From positions 1,302,001-1,366,000 of the forward strand of contig CAWGHD010000002.1 in the NCBI GenBank assembly GCA_963822295.1: 64,000 nucleotides of DNA. Direction: 5' to 3'. Numbering within the stretch: the first letter of the stretch is position 1; each line of letters begins with the position of its first letter. The position numbers and the translations under genes were made by a program. This DNA is from VRUE01 sp963822295 (GTDB lineage Bacteria > Actinomycetota > Thermoleophilia > Solirubrobacterales > 70-9). A model generated the notes under the pieces. The model did no database searches. It saw nothing but the letters and a program-made list of their open reading frames with translations, and was not told the DNA's origin. Positions 6,810 to 15,555 of the stretch are shown here, piece after piece.

Positions 6810-8498
6810 TCAGCCCTCCGCGGGCTCCAGGTCGGCGCGGCCGCGGGCCGCCTCGACCCCCGTGACGCGCACGGTGATCGGGTCGCCCAGCCGCAGCTTC
6901 ACGGCGGACGAACGTCCGACCAGCGCGGTCTCGGTCTCGTTCAGCTCGAAGTAGTCGCCCGCCATCCGGCGCGCCGGCAGGAAGCCCCTGTAGACGTCGC
7001 CGAGCTCGCCGCCGAAGGCGATGAAGGCGCCCGAGCGGATCACTCCCGAGACCTCGCCCTCGAAGCGCGTCTCCGGGCCGCGCCGGCTCAGCTCGCGCTC
7101 GAGCAGGTGGGCGGCGCAGATGTCGTCGGCGGTGCGCTCGATCTTCATCGCCTCGCGCTCGCGCTCGCTGCAGTGCGCGGCGATCTCGCTCACCTCCGCG
7201 GCCCGTGGCGCCTCCTCCCCCTCCCCCAGCGCCGCCAGCAGCGCCCTGTGCACGACGAGGTCGGGGTAGCGGCGGATCGGCGAGGTGAAATGGCAGTAGG
7301 CGGGGCTGCCGAGGCCGGCGTGCCCGATGTTCTCCTCGCTGTAGCGAGCCTGCTGCAGGGAGCGGAGCACGAGCGAGGTGTAGGCGCCCCGCCCATGCCC
7401 GCGCCTCGCCGCCTCGCGGCGCACGAGGCGGCTCGCCTGCGCGACCAGCTCGCCCGCTTCCGCCGCCATCAGCCCCTCGGGCAGCGGCGGCGTCGGCACC
7501 TCGAGGTCGTCGAGCTGCTCGACCAGCCGCTCGACGCGGGCCGGGTCGGGCCGGTCGTGGACGCGGAAGATCGCCGGCACGCGCTTGCGCAGGAGCAGCT
7601 CGGCGACCTGTTCGTTGGCGAGGATCATCATCCGCTCGATCAGGACGTGGGACTCGGTCTGCTCGACCCCGCGGGCGCCGACGACGTTGCCGGCGCGATC
7701 GAAGCTGAACTCGGGCTCGAAGGACTCGACGTCGAGGCTTGTCGTGCGGCGCGGGACCCCGAGCGCGGCCGCAGCCTCGCGGGCGATCGCGAGCGGCTCG
7801 GCGACGAGCTCCGGCGCCTGCTCGCGGCCGGCGAAGATGCGGTCGAGCTCGTCGTAGTCGAGGCGGACGTCGGAGCGGATCCGGCTGCGGTAGAAGCTCG
7901 CCCCGCGCGGGACCGCTTCGCCGTCCAGCTCGATCTCGGCGGTGACCGCGAGGCGCTCGACCCCCGGCGCCAGGCTGCAGGCGTCCGAGCTCAACACGTG
8001 GGGCAGCATCGGCTCGACGTCGCCCGGCACGTAGGTGCTGTTGGCCCGCGCCCGCGCCTCCTGGTCGAGCGCCGAGCCGGGGCGGACGTGGGCGCAGACG
8101 TCGGCGATGTGGATCCAGAGCCGGATCCCGTCGCCCTCGCGGCTGGCCGAGATCGCGTCGTCGAAGTCGCGCGCGGTCGCCGGATCGACGGTGAAGGTCG
8201 GCAGGTCGATCAGGTCGCGGCGGGGGACTGAGTCCTCCTCCGCCCGCTGCGCGGCGTTGCGCGCTTCGACCTCGATCGGCGGGCGGAACCCGCGCCGGCC
8301 GATCTCCTCGCGCAGGAGAGCCTCCACCGCCTCGCGGGCGGTCTTCGGCTTGCCGCGCCCGCCCTGCGGCCTGCCGCGGCGCCCGCCGCCGGCTTTCGGC
8401 TTCTTGCCGCCCGTCTTCGGCTTCTTGGCGCCGGCCTTCGCCTTCTTGCCACCGGCCTTCGGCTTCTTGCCGCGGGCGCTGGAACTGCGCGGGCTCAT
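6810..8498 (-). CDS. RNase II/RNase R family exoribonuclease
   Basis: The 562-residue enzyme contains an RNB catalytic domain with the acidic signature TVDPATARDFDDAIS (~107-121), ending with YCHFTSPIRRYPDLVVHR (~425), and a C-terminal S1-like RNA-binding domain (~470-555). It degrades RNA from the 3' end. The N-terminal cold-shock domains of full RNase R are missing; in their place is a lysine-rich tail with near-repeats of KKPKAGG (residues ~10-50). The start overlaps the stop of the upstream peptidase gene by 4 bases (ATGA), indicating translational coupling. The position directly before smpB points to a role in tmRNA-linked mRNA decay. Confidence 0.9.
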   Translation of the reverse strand: MSPRSSSARGKKPKAGGKKAKAGAKKPKTGGKKPKAGGGRRGRPQGGRGKPKTAREAVEALLREEIGRRGFRPPIEVEARNAAQRAEEDSVPRRDLIDLPTFTVDPATARDFDDAISASREGDGIRLWIHIADVCAHVRPGSALDQEARARANSTYVPGDVEPMLPHVLSSDACSLAPGVERLAVTAEIELDGEAVPRGASFYRSRIRSDVRLDYDELDRIFAGREQAPELVAEPLAIAREAAAALGVPRRTTSLDVESFEPEFSFDRAGNVVGARGVEQTESHVLIERMMILANEQVAELLLRKRVPAIFRVHDRPDPARVERLVEQLDDLEVPTPPLPEGLMAAEAGELVAQASRLVRREAARRGHGRGAYTSLVLRSLQQARYSEENIGHAGLGSPAYCHFTSPIRRYPDLVVHRALLAALGEGEEAPRAAEVSEIAAHCSEREREAMKIERTADDICAAHLLERELSRRGPETRFEGEVSGVIRSGAFIAFGGELGDVYRGFLPARRMAGDYFELNETETALVGRSSAVKLRLGDPITVRVTGVEAARGRADLEPAEG

Positions 8499-9679
8499 TC
8501 GGGGGTCTCGGCGGCGAGGACGCGGAGGGCGCGCTCGAGCGCCTCGTCCCTCGCGGTCCCGGGCTTGTCTCGGGCCGGCAGGTCGGGCTTGATCCCGTTG
8601 CCGGCGAGATTGGTCCCGTCGGGCGTGAAGTACTCGCCGATCGTCAGCTTCAGGGCGCCCCCGTTGGAGAGGCCGACCTCCTGCTGGAAGACGCCCTTGC
8701 CGAACGACTGCGACCCGACGACCTCGGCCCCGGCCTGGTCGGCCAGCGCCGCGGCGAGGATCTCCGCGGCGGAGGCCGTGCTGCCGTCGATCAGGACGAC
8801 GATCGGCTGCGCCGGCAGGTTGCCGCCGACCGTCTCGTACTCGGCGTGCCCCTGGGTCCGCGAGTCGGTGGTCACCACGACCTCGTCCTCGGGCAGGAAG
8901 ACGCTGGCGGCGAAGACGGCCTCGTCGAGCAGGCCGCCGCCGTTGCCGCGCAGGTCCAGCACGATCCCCTCCGCGCCCTCGCGTTCGGCCTTCTCCACCG
9001 CCTTGCGCAGCAGGGAGTTGGAGCCGGCGCTGAAGGCCGTGAGGCGGACGTGGCCGAGCTTGCGCCCGCCGACGGTGCGCACCTTGGACGTGGCGACGGG
9101 CAGCTCGATCTCCTCCCTCGTGATCTCCAGCTCACGGGTGTCCCCTCCGCGCCCGCGCACGCCGAGCGTCACCTCGGTGCCTTCCGGGCCTTTGATCATC
9201 CCGGCCGCGACCTCGCTGTTGACGCCCGCGATCGACTCGCCATCGACAGAGACGATGACATCTCCGACCTCGAGTCCCTCGCGCTCGGCGGGGGTCCGTT
9301 TGTAGACGTGCTCGATCCGCAGGCCCCGCTCGACCTCCGAGACGGCGACGCCGATCCCCGAGAAGCGACCCGATATCGCTTCGTTGAAGCGCTCCAGGGT
9401 CTCCGGCGAGAAGTATTCGGAGAAGCGGTCGTCATAGCGTTGGCGCAGGCCGCGGACCATGCCCTGGAGCGAGGAGTTCGTCAGCTCGTCGGGCGAGACG
9501 TCGCGGTAGTAGTTGTCTTCGATCGCCTCCGTCGCTTCGACGTTGAGGCCGGCATTGCCGCCGACGAAGGCGTCGCGCAGGCCCGCGGGCAGGCTCGAGG
9601 GGTGGCCGCCGAGCCAGAGCCCGGCGCACAGGGTGGCGAGCAGGGCGAGCAGCATCGCCCCGATCCGTACCGCTCTCAT
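8495..9679 (-). CDS. S41 family C-terminal processing peptidase
   Basis: The 394-residue protein has an N-terminal signal or membrane anchor (IGAMLLALLATLCAGLWLGG), a PDZ domain (~95-180, with GIGVAVSEVERGLRIEHVYK and GDVIVSVDGESI) and the peptidase domain. The catalytic Ser lies in DGSTASAAEILA (~300) and the Lys in GSQSFGKGVFQ (~325). S41 peptidases act outside the membrane on envelope proteins. In actinobacteria this gene commonly follows ftsX, as here (8 bases away), consistent with FtsEX-linked control of cell-wall remodelling, though that link is inferred. Confidence 0.93.
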   Translation of the reverse strand: MRAVRIGAMLLALLATLCAGLWLGGHPSSLPAGLRDAFVGGNAGLNVEATEAIEDNYYRDVSPDELTNSSLQGMVRGLRQRYDDRFSEYFSPETLERFNEAISGRFSGIGVAVSEVERGLRIEHVYKRTPAEREGLEVGDVIVSVDGESIAGVNSEVAAGMIKGPEGTEVTLGVRGRGGDTRELEITREEIELPVATSKVRTVGGRKLGHVRLTAFSAGSNSLLRKAVEKAEREGAEGIVLDLRGNGGGLLDEAVFAASVFLPEDEVVVTTDSRTQGHAEYETVGGNLPAQPIVVLIDGSTASAAEILAAALADQAGAEVVGSQSFGKGVFQQEVGLSNGGALKLTIGEYFTPDGTNLAGNGIKPDLPARDKPGTARDEALERALRVLAAETPE

Positions 9680-9686
9680 CGAGCGG

Positions 9687-10607
9687 TCAGACCTTCAGGA
9701 AGCGGCGCAGGGTGACGCCGGAGCCGATCGCCGAGACGAGCACCGCCGCCGCGAACAGGATCGCGACCAGCGCCGGGAAGGCGAGGTTGTCCTGCGCCGC
9801 GAGGAACTCGAACTTGTCGCTCAGCGGGTCGGCGATCGTGATCTTGCCCAGCCACAGGATCAGTATGGCCACAACGCCGCCCGCGAAGCCGACCACGACC
9901 CCCTCGATCATGAACGGCCAGCGGATGAACCAGCGGGTGGCGCCGACCAGCCTCATCACCTCCACCTCGCGGCGGCGGGTGTAGATCGAGAGCCGGATCG
10001 TGTTGCCGACCAGCATCAGCGAGGCGATGATCAGCAGCGCCGTGATCACCGAGAGGACGATCTTCAGCGCCCCGGTCACCTCGACGATCTCCTCGGCGTC
10101 CTCGCGCCGGTCGAAGACCCCGTCTTCGGCGGGGATGATCGGTGAAATCGGCTGCGGCTTGCCGTTCGGGCCAGGCGGCGTGACGGCCGCCCGCACCGCG
10201 GCGAGGTTGGCGGCGTCGTCGGCCTTGACGATGAAGTTTCGGGGCAGGGGGTTGTCGCGAAGCTGGGCGAGCAGGTCGTCGCTCTTGTCTTTGCCGAGGT
10301 CGTCTTCGAGCTCACGGAGCGCCTCGGCCTTGTTGATGAACTCGAGCGAGGTGACGTGCGGGATCGCTTCCAGCTCCTTGCGCAGGCCGGCGATTTCGGC
10401 GTGGGTGGCGTCGTCGAAGACCGAGACGCGGAACTCGAGCTGGTCGCGGACCTCGTCGCTCTTCGCCTGCGCGGTCTGGAAGATCGGGATCAGGACGCCG
10501 AGCAGGATCACGGTGACCCCGGTGGTGACGATCGCCGCCGTGCTCGGCGCGGCGTTGCGGCGCATGGCGCGGAACGCCTCCTGGATGAAGAAGAAGAGCT
10601 TGGACAT
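9687..10607 (-). CDS. ftsX: Cell division protein FtsX (permease-like)
   Basis: The 306-residue protein has one N-terminal transmembrane helix (~22-44), an extracytoplasmic domain of about 130 residues and three C-terminal helices (around 180-202, 225-250 and 270-298), the FtsX topology. The motif YTRRREVEVMRLVGATRWFIRWPF (start ~210) is characteristic of the family. FtsX pairs with the ATPase FtsE and transmits ATP-driven conformational change to cell-wall hydrolases at the divisome. Its ATG shares one base with the stop of ftsE, showing tight coupling. Confidence 0.96.
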   Translation of the reverse strand: MSKLFFFIQEAFRAMRRNAAPSTAAIVTTGVTVILLGVLIPIFQTAQAKSDEVRDQLEFRVSVFDDATHAEIAGLRKELEAIPHVTSLEFINKAEALRELEDDLGKDKSDDLLAQLRDNPLPRNFIVKADDAANLAAVRAAVTPPGPNGKPQPISPIIPAEDGVFDRREDAEEIVEVTGALKIVLSVITALLIIASLMLVGNTIRLSIYTRRREVEVMRLVGATRWFIRWPFMIEGVVVGFAGGVVAILILWLGKITIADPLSDKFEFLAAQDNLAFPALVAILFAAAVLVSAIGSGVTLRRFLKV

Positions 10608-11452
10608 CAGAAGAGGCTGTCGGTGTCGTGGCCGTTGGTGCCGCCCTCGGCCCCGACCCCCATCTCGGCCTTCATGCGCAGGCCGAACTCGGTCGTGGAC
10701 TCCTCCGTGTAGCCGCCGCTGACCTCGTCGCGGACGACGCGGCCCTCGTAGAGCTCGATCACCCGGCGCTGCATGTTGTCCACCATCTCGCGGTCATGGG
10801 TGACGACGAGCACCGTCGTGCCGGTCTTGTTGATCCGGTAGAGCAGCTGCATCACGCCGATCGAGGTGACCGGGTCGAGGTTGCCGCTCGGCTCGTCCGC
10901 GAGCAGCAGCGGCGGGTGATTGACGAAGGCGCGGGCGATCGAGACGCGCTGCTGCTCGCCGCCGGAGAGCTGGTCGGGGTAGTTGTGGAGTTTGGTCGAG
11001 AGGCCGACGAGGCGGAGGATCTCCGGCACCTGGCGGCGGATCTCCGAGCGCGGGGCGCCGATCACCTGCAGCGCGTAGGCGACGTTGTCGTAGACCGTGC
11101 GGTCCGGCAGCAGCTTGAAGTCCTGGAAGACGGTGCCGATGTTGCGCCGCAGGTGCGGGATCTTCTTCTCCGGCAGGGCGGCGATGTCGCGCCCGGCGAT
11201 GTTGACGCTGCCCTCGGTGATGTCCACCTCGCGGATCAGCGACTTGATCAGCGTCGACTTGCCGCAGCCGGTCGGGCCGACGAGGAAAGCGAACTCGCCG
11301 CGGTTGATCGCGAGCGAGACGCGGTCGAGCGCCATGTGGCCGCCGGGGTAGACCTTGGTGACGTCGCGCAGCTCGATGATCGGCGCGCCGCCACGGCGCG
11401 GACGCCGCGGCTCGTTGCCACCTTCGGTGTTCTGCTTTTTACGTCTCGCCAT
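10607..11452 (-). CDS. ftsE: Cell division ATP-binding protein FtsE
   Basis: The 281-residue ABC ATPase has Walker A GPTGCGKST (59-67), signature LSGGEQQR (~162), Walker B LLLADEPSG (~186) and the switch histidine in VVTHD. The core matches FtsE throughout. It has an extra basic N-terminus of about 22 residues and a C-terminal extension (~245-281). It is the first gene of the minus-strand operon ftsE-ftsX-peptidase-rnr-smpB-HhH protein. The 117-base gap upstream to the transketolase stop should hold the operon promoter; no confident -35/-10 pair was picked there. Confidence 0.97.
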   Translation of the reverse strand: MARRKKQNTEGGNEPRRPRRGGAPIIELRDVTKVYPGGHMALDRVSLAINRGEFAFLVGPTGCGKSTLIKSLIREVDITEGSVNIAGRDIAALPEKKIPHLRRNIGTVFQDFKLLPDRTVYDNVAYALQVIGAPRSEIRRQVPEILRLVGLSTKLHNYPDQLSGGEQQRVSIARAFVNHPPLLLADEPSGNLDPVTSIGVMQLLYRINKTGTTVLVVTHDREMVDNMQRRVIELYEGRVVRDEVSGGYTEESTTEFGLRMKAEMGVGAEGGTNGHDTDSLF

Positions 11453-11569
11453 GCGCGCTGGTCCTTCTCCGGGAACAGGGTGACTCCTCCGCGCCCGATC
11501 TCGCGCAATCCCCCGCCCAAAGTGGATGAGGGCCAGCTTAGCGAATTGTTAGCGTGCGCTAGTAATCGC

Positions 11570-13417
11570 TCAGGCGATCGCTTCGACCGCGGCGACGACA
11601 TGGGCCGCGTCGATTCCGGCGGCGGCCAGCAGGGCCTCCGGCGGACCGCTTCCGGGCCGCCCCGTGACGGCGAGGCTGACCAGCGGCGTCCCCGACCCGG
11701 CCCTGGCGAGGACGCCGGCGACCGTCTCGCCGATCCCCCCCTCCGCCCAGTGGTCCTCGACCGTGACCAGCGCCTTCGTCTCCGAGGCGGCGGCGAGCAG
11801 GGCGTCGGCGTCGACGGGCTTGACCGAGTAGAGGTCGATGACCCGCGTCTCGATCCCCTTGCCGGCCAGCTCCTCGGCGGCGGTCAGGCATTCGTGCAGG
11901 GTGATCCCGGCGCCGATCAGCGTCACCGCGTCCCCGTCGCCGGAGCGCAGGGTGCGACTGCCGCCGATCTCGAACGACTCGTCCGGCCCGTAGATGACCG
12001 GGGTCTTTTCGCGGGTGGTACGCATGTAGCTGAAGCCGCGGTGCTCGCGCATCGCGTCGAGCAGCCCCACCGACTGGTTCGCGTCGCTCGGGTAGAGGAC
12101 GACGCTGTCGAGGACCGCGCGGAAGGCGGCGATGTCTTCGAGCGCCATCTGCGAGGGGCCGTCCGGCCCGATCGAGACCCCGACGTGCGAGCCGCAGAGC
12201 TTCAGGTCCGCGTCGGAGATCGCCGCCATCCGGATGAAGTCATAGGCGCGGCTGAGGAAGGCGCCGAAGGAGGAGGCGAAGGGCCTCCAGCCGCGGGTCT
12301 GCAGGCCGACGGCGGCGGCGACCATCTGCTGCTCGGCGATGTACATCTCGAAGAAGCGGTCCGGGTGCTCGGCGGCGAAGCGCTCGGCGTAGGTCGAGTT
12401 GCCGACCTCGCCGTCGAGCGCGACGACCCGCTCGTCGATCGAGCCGAGCCAGGCCAGGGCGTCGCCGTAGGCGCCGCGCGTCGCGACCTTCTCGCCCATC
12501 TCGTAGGAGGGCCGCTCGACCTGCGCGGTCGCGATCTCGTAGGGGCGCGGCTCGGGCGGGGAGTGCACCTCCACCCGCAGCGACCGCTCGCCGCCGAGCT
12601 CCTCGACCGCCGCCTCGGGGTCCGCGAGCGGCTTGCCGTGCTGGTTGGGCTGGTCCTCGACCGCGGCCACCCCGGAGCCCTTCTTGGTGCGGGCGAAGAT
12701 CACCGCCGGGCGGCCGGCGTCGATTGCGCGCGCATACGCCGCGTCGACCGCGTCGAGGTCGTGGCCGTCGATCTCCTGCACGTCCCAGCCGCAGGCCTCG
12801 GCGCGAGCCGCCAGCGAGGAGGTGTCCCACTCGTGCATGGTGGGGCCGCGCTGCCCGAGGCGATTGACGTCGACGATCGCGATCAGGTTGTCGAGGTCCG
12901 CCTGCCCGGCATGCTCGAAGGCCTCCCACATCGAGCCCTCGGCCAGCTCGGAGTCGCCGCACAGGACCCAGACCCGGAAGTCGGCCTGCTCGAGCCGCTT
13001 GCCGGCGAGCGCGATCCCGATCGAGATCGGCAGGCCCTGGCCGAGCGACCCGGTCGCCACGTCGACCCAGGGGATCTCCGGCGTCGGGTGGCCCTGGAGA
13101 CGGGAGCCGAACTCGCGGAAGGTGAGCAGCTCCTCGTCGTCGATCGCGCCGGCCATCTTGTACATGCCGTAGAGCAGCGGCGAGGCGTGTCCCTTGGAGA
13201 AGACGAGGTGGTCGTTCGCCGTGTTGTCGGGAGCCCCGAAGTCGTAGCGCAGGTACTTGGCGAGCAGGACCGCCATCAGGTCGGCGGCCGACATCGACGA
13301 GGTCGGGTGGCCGGAGTTGGCGGCGGCCGCGCTGCGGACGGAGTCCACGCGCAGCTGCTGGGCGAGCTCGTGAAGCTGCTCGCGACTCAGGGTGTCATCG
13401 GTTGTGACCTGCTCCAC
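11570..13417 (-). CDS. tkt: Transketolase
   Basis: A single 615-residue chain contains both transketolase halves. The N-terminal ThDP domain has SGHPTSSMSAAD (~35), FSKGHASPLLYG (~73) and the ThDP/Mg motif GDSELAEGSMWEA (~155). The middle domain has the catalytic glutamate region MYIAEQQMV (~360), and a C-terminal transketolase domain follows. At 615 residues it is the shorter metazoan/archaeal-type transketolase rather than the ~660-residue E. coli type. It transfers two-carbon units in the pentose phosphate pathway. It is read after nadA (13 bases apart) on the same strand and is probably co-transcribed. Confidence 0.93.
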   Translation of the reverse strand: MEQVTTDDTLSREQLHELAQQLRVDSVRSAAAANSGHPTSSMSAADLMAVLLAKYLRYDFGAPDNTANDHLVFSKGHASPLLYGMYKMAGAIDDEELLTFREFGSRLQGHPTPEIPWVDVATGSLGQGLPISIGIALAGKRLEQADFRVWVLCGDSELAEGSMWEAFEHAGQADLDNLIAIVDVNRLGQRGPTMHEWDTSSLAARAEACGWDVQEIDGHDLDAVDAAYARAIDAGRPAVIFARTKKGSGVAAVEDQPNQHGKPLADPEAAVEELGGERSLRVEVHSPPEPRPYEIATAQVERPSYEMGEKVATRGAYGDALAWLGSIDERVVALDGEVGNSTYAERFAAEHPDRFFEMYIAEQQMVAAAVGLQTRGWRPFASSFGAFLSRAYDFIRMAAISDADLKLCGSHVGVSIGPDGPSQMALEDIAAFRAVLDSVVLYPSDANQSVGLLDAMREHRGFSYMRTTREKTPVIYGPDESFEIGGSRTLRSGDGDAVTLIGAGITLHECLTAAEELAGKGIETRVIDLYSVKPVDADALLAAASETKALVTVEDHWAEGGIGETVAGVLARAGSGTPLVSLAVTGRPGSGPPEALLAAAGIDAAHVVAAVEAIA

Positions 13418-13429
13418 GGGGCCGCGAGG

Positions 13430-14461
13430 CTATCCGATCGCGACCATTCGCTCGATCGGAATCCGCGCTCTTTCGGCGATCTCCCTGGGAACGCCGACCT
13501 CGAACTTGAGGTCGCGGAGGCTGTCGCGCAGCTTCGGCAGCGTGATCATCTTCATGTACCGGCAGACGGCCATCCGGTTGGCCTCGATCAGGTTGGCCCC
13601 GGGCGCCGCCTGCTGGAGGGGGTAGAGCATGCCGTTCTCGGTGGCGACGATGAAGGTTCCGTCCGGGTTCTCTTCGACGTGGCGCTGCATCCCCGAGGTC
13701 GAGAGCATGTGGACGCCGTCGGCCTCGATGTCGCCCGCCGCGACGTACTCCATCGCCTGGGTCGAGCAGCCGCACTCCGGGTGGATCAGGAACTCCGCCT
13801 CGGGGTGCTCGGCCCGCCTGCGCTCGATGTCGCCGGGGCGGATGCCGGCGTGGACGTGGCACTCGCCGTCCCAGATGTGGAAGCGGTCGCGGCGCTCGGG
13901 GTCGTCGCGCAGCCCGGTCTCACGCTCGACGAAGGCGCCCAGCCACATGTCGGGGCCGAAGAGGATCTCGGTCTCCGGGCCGTGCTCGGCCCAGATGTGC
14001 TCGACGACCTGTACCGCGTTGGAGGAGGTGCAGCAGTAGTCGGTCTCCGCCTTCACCTCGGCCGAGGTGTTGACGTACATGACGACGAGGGCGCCGGGGT
14101 GCTCGGCCTTCCAGGCGCGCAGCTGGTCGGCGTCGATCGAGTCGGCGAGCGAGCAGCCGGCGTCGAGGTCGGGGATCAGCACCGTCTTGTCCGGCGAGAG
14201 GATCGAGGCGGTCTCCGCCATGAAGTGGACTCCGCAGAAGGCGATCACGTCGGCGTCGGTGGCGGCGGCCTGGCGCGAGAGCCCGAGCGAGTCGCCGAGG
14301 TAGTTGGCGACGTCCTGGACCTCGGGCAGCTGGTAGTTGTGGGCGAGGATGACGGCGTTGCGCTCGCGCGCCAACGCCCGCACCTCGTCGGAGATCGCGG
14401 CGATCTCCTCCGGTGAGAGGCCCGGTGCCATCGTGGGTTGGATCGTCGGCAACTCCTGCAT
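13430..14461 (-). CDS. nadA: Quinolinate synthase A
   Basis: The 343-residue enzyme makes quinolinate from iminoaspartate and dihydroxyacetone phosphate in NAD synthesis. It shows NAVILAHNYQLPEVQDVA (~35), FCGVHFMAETA, DLDAGCSLADS, YCCTSSNAV and HPECGCSTQAM; three of the conserved cysteines in these motifs bind the 4Fe-4S cluster. The start ATG at 14461 follows a clear ribosome site (GAGGAAGG). The frame is open further upstream, but only as the antisense of fpg, so this start is preferred. nadC lies 1.1 kb away beyond fpg; no nadB is seen in the window. Confidence 0.95.
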   Translation of the reverse strand: MQELPTIQPTMAPGLSPEEIAAISDEVRALARERNAVILAHNYQLPEVQDVANYLGDSLGLSRQAAATDADVIAFCGVHFMAETASILSPDKTVLIPDLDAGCSLADSIDADQLRAWKAEHPGALVVMYVNTSAEVKAETDYCCTSSNAVQVVEHIWAEHGPETEILFGPDMWLGAFVERETGLRDDPERRDRFHIWDGECHVHAGIRPGDIERRRAEHPEAEFLIHPECGCSTQAMEYVAAGDIEADGVHMLSTSGMQRHVEENPDGTFIVATENGMLYPLQQAAPGANLIEANRMAVCRYMKMITLPKLRDSLRDLKFEVGVPREIAERARIPIERMVAIG

Positions 14462-14581
14462 GTGGAGCCTTCCTCGTTTCCGATGTTCGCTGGCCCGGCG
14501 GAACCCGCCTCGAACCAGTCGAATGAACTGAACGAAGTCTACCTCCCCGCCCACCCGGGCGAACAGCGAAGATTGTGGGCG

Positions 14582-15432
14582 ATGCCGGAGCTGCCCGAGG
14601 TCGAGATCATCGTGCGCCGCCTCGATGCGGCGCTGGCCGGCGCCCGGGTCGAGTCGGCGCTGGCGCCGGGGATGAACGTGATGAAGACCTTCGAGCCGCC
14701 GCTCGACGCGCTGGCCGGGCGCGAGCTGACCGCGGTGCGGCGAGTCGGCAAGCTGCCGGTGGTCGAGTTCGGCGACCTGGCGCTGCTGATCCACCTGATG
14801 TCGGCCGGGCGGCTGCGGGCCTTCGACAAACGGGCCTCGCCCAAAGACCGCGCCTCGCGGGTCCTGATCCGGCTCGAGGACGGCCGCGAGCTGCGGCTGC
14901 GCGAGTTCGGGACCAAGCAGCGCGCCTGGGCGAAGCTGCTGCCCGCCGGGGCGGTCGACGAGGACGAGATGGTCGCCCGGCTCGGGCCCGAAGCCTGGCC
15001 GCCGCCGCCGCTCGAGGAGTTCGCCGCGGCGATCGACCAGCCCCGCCACCTGCACCCGCTGCTCCGCCACCAGGGCGACATCGCCGGGATCGGCCGCTCC
15101 TGGGTCGACGAGATCCTCTGGGAGGCGCGCCTCTCGCCCTTCAAGAAGGGCTCCGAGCTGGACGAGGAGGAGGTCGCGCGGCTGCTGGCGGCGCTGCACG
15201 TGCTCGGCGACGCGATCGACCACTACGAGGAGACGATCCCCGAGGGCGAGCAGCTCCCGGACAAAGCCCCGATGCCGCTGCGCATCCACAAGCACGAGGG
15301 CGAGCCCTGCCCGCGCTGCGGCACGACGATCGAGGCGGTCTTCTTCTCAGAGCACCAGATGAACTACTGCCCCGAGGAGCAGACGGGGGCCGGGTGCTCA
15401 AGGATCGGCGGTTGTCGAAACTGTTGAAGTGA
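14582..15432 (+). CDS. Formamidopyrimidine-DNA glycosylase (Fpg/Nei), frameshifted near the end
   Basis: The protein begins MPELPEVEI, with the catalytic Pro2 and Glu3 of the Fpg/Nei family, and carries the helix-two-turn-helix segment GIGRSWVDEILWEARLSPFK (~180). It excises oxidised bases and nicks abasic DNA. The zinc-finger region starts CPRCGTTIE and continues NYCPEEQT, so the usual fourth cysteine appears as glutamate. As written, the frame ends at 15427 with an unlikely C-terminus. One missing G in the run at about 15388 would restore GGRVLKDRRLSKLLK and a stop at 15430-15432, the normal family ending. The gene lies between nadA and nadC, divergent from nadA. Confidence 0.85.
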
Positions 15433-15433
15433 G

Positions 15434-15503
15434 GAGGGTGTTAGGGAGGGGTTCTCCAGAGCAACAGCGGGGAGGCTCTGGAGAACCCCTCCCTAACACC
15501 CTC
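15434..15503. terminator. Long perfect hairpin between convergent fpg and nadC
   Basis: Two 29-base arms (15434-15462 and 15475-15503) are perfectly complementary around a 12-base loop (15463-15474). The arms begin GAGGGTGTTAGGG and end ACACCCTC. The element starts two bases after the restored fpg stop and ends about 50 bases before the nadC stop, so it can act as a bidirectional terminator. There is no T-run, and the stem is longer than a usual intrinsic terminator, so a repeat or other structured element is also possible. Confidence 0.55.
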
Positions 15504-15555
15504 ACCTCAGCCGTTTCGAGTCGCCGGTAGCGGGTGGGACCCTGAGCGCTTGAAG

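Noticed and set aside
10628..14416. A 1262-codon open frame on the plus strand across ftsE, transketolase and nadA
   Set aside because: It is antisense to three well-supported genes; long antisense frames are expected at this GC content, and its translation has no recognisable domain.
15434..15503. The 29-bp inverted repeat as terminal repeats of an insertion sequence
   Set aside because: Only 12 bases separate the arms and no transposase is nearby.
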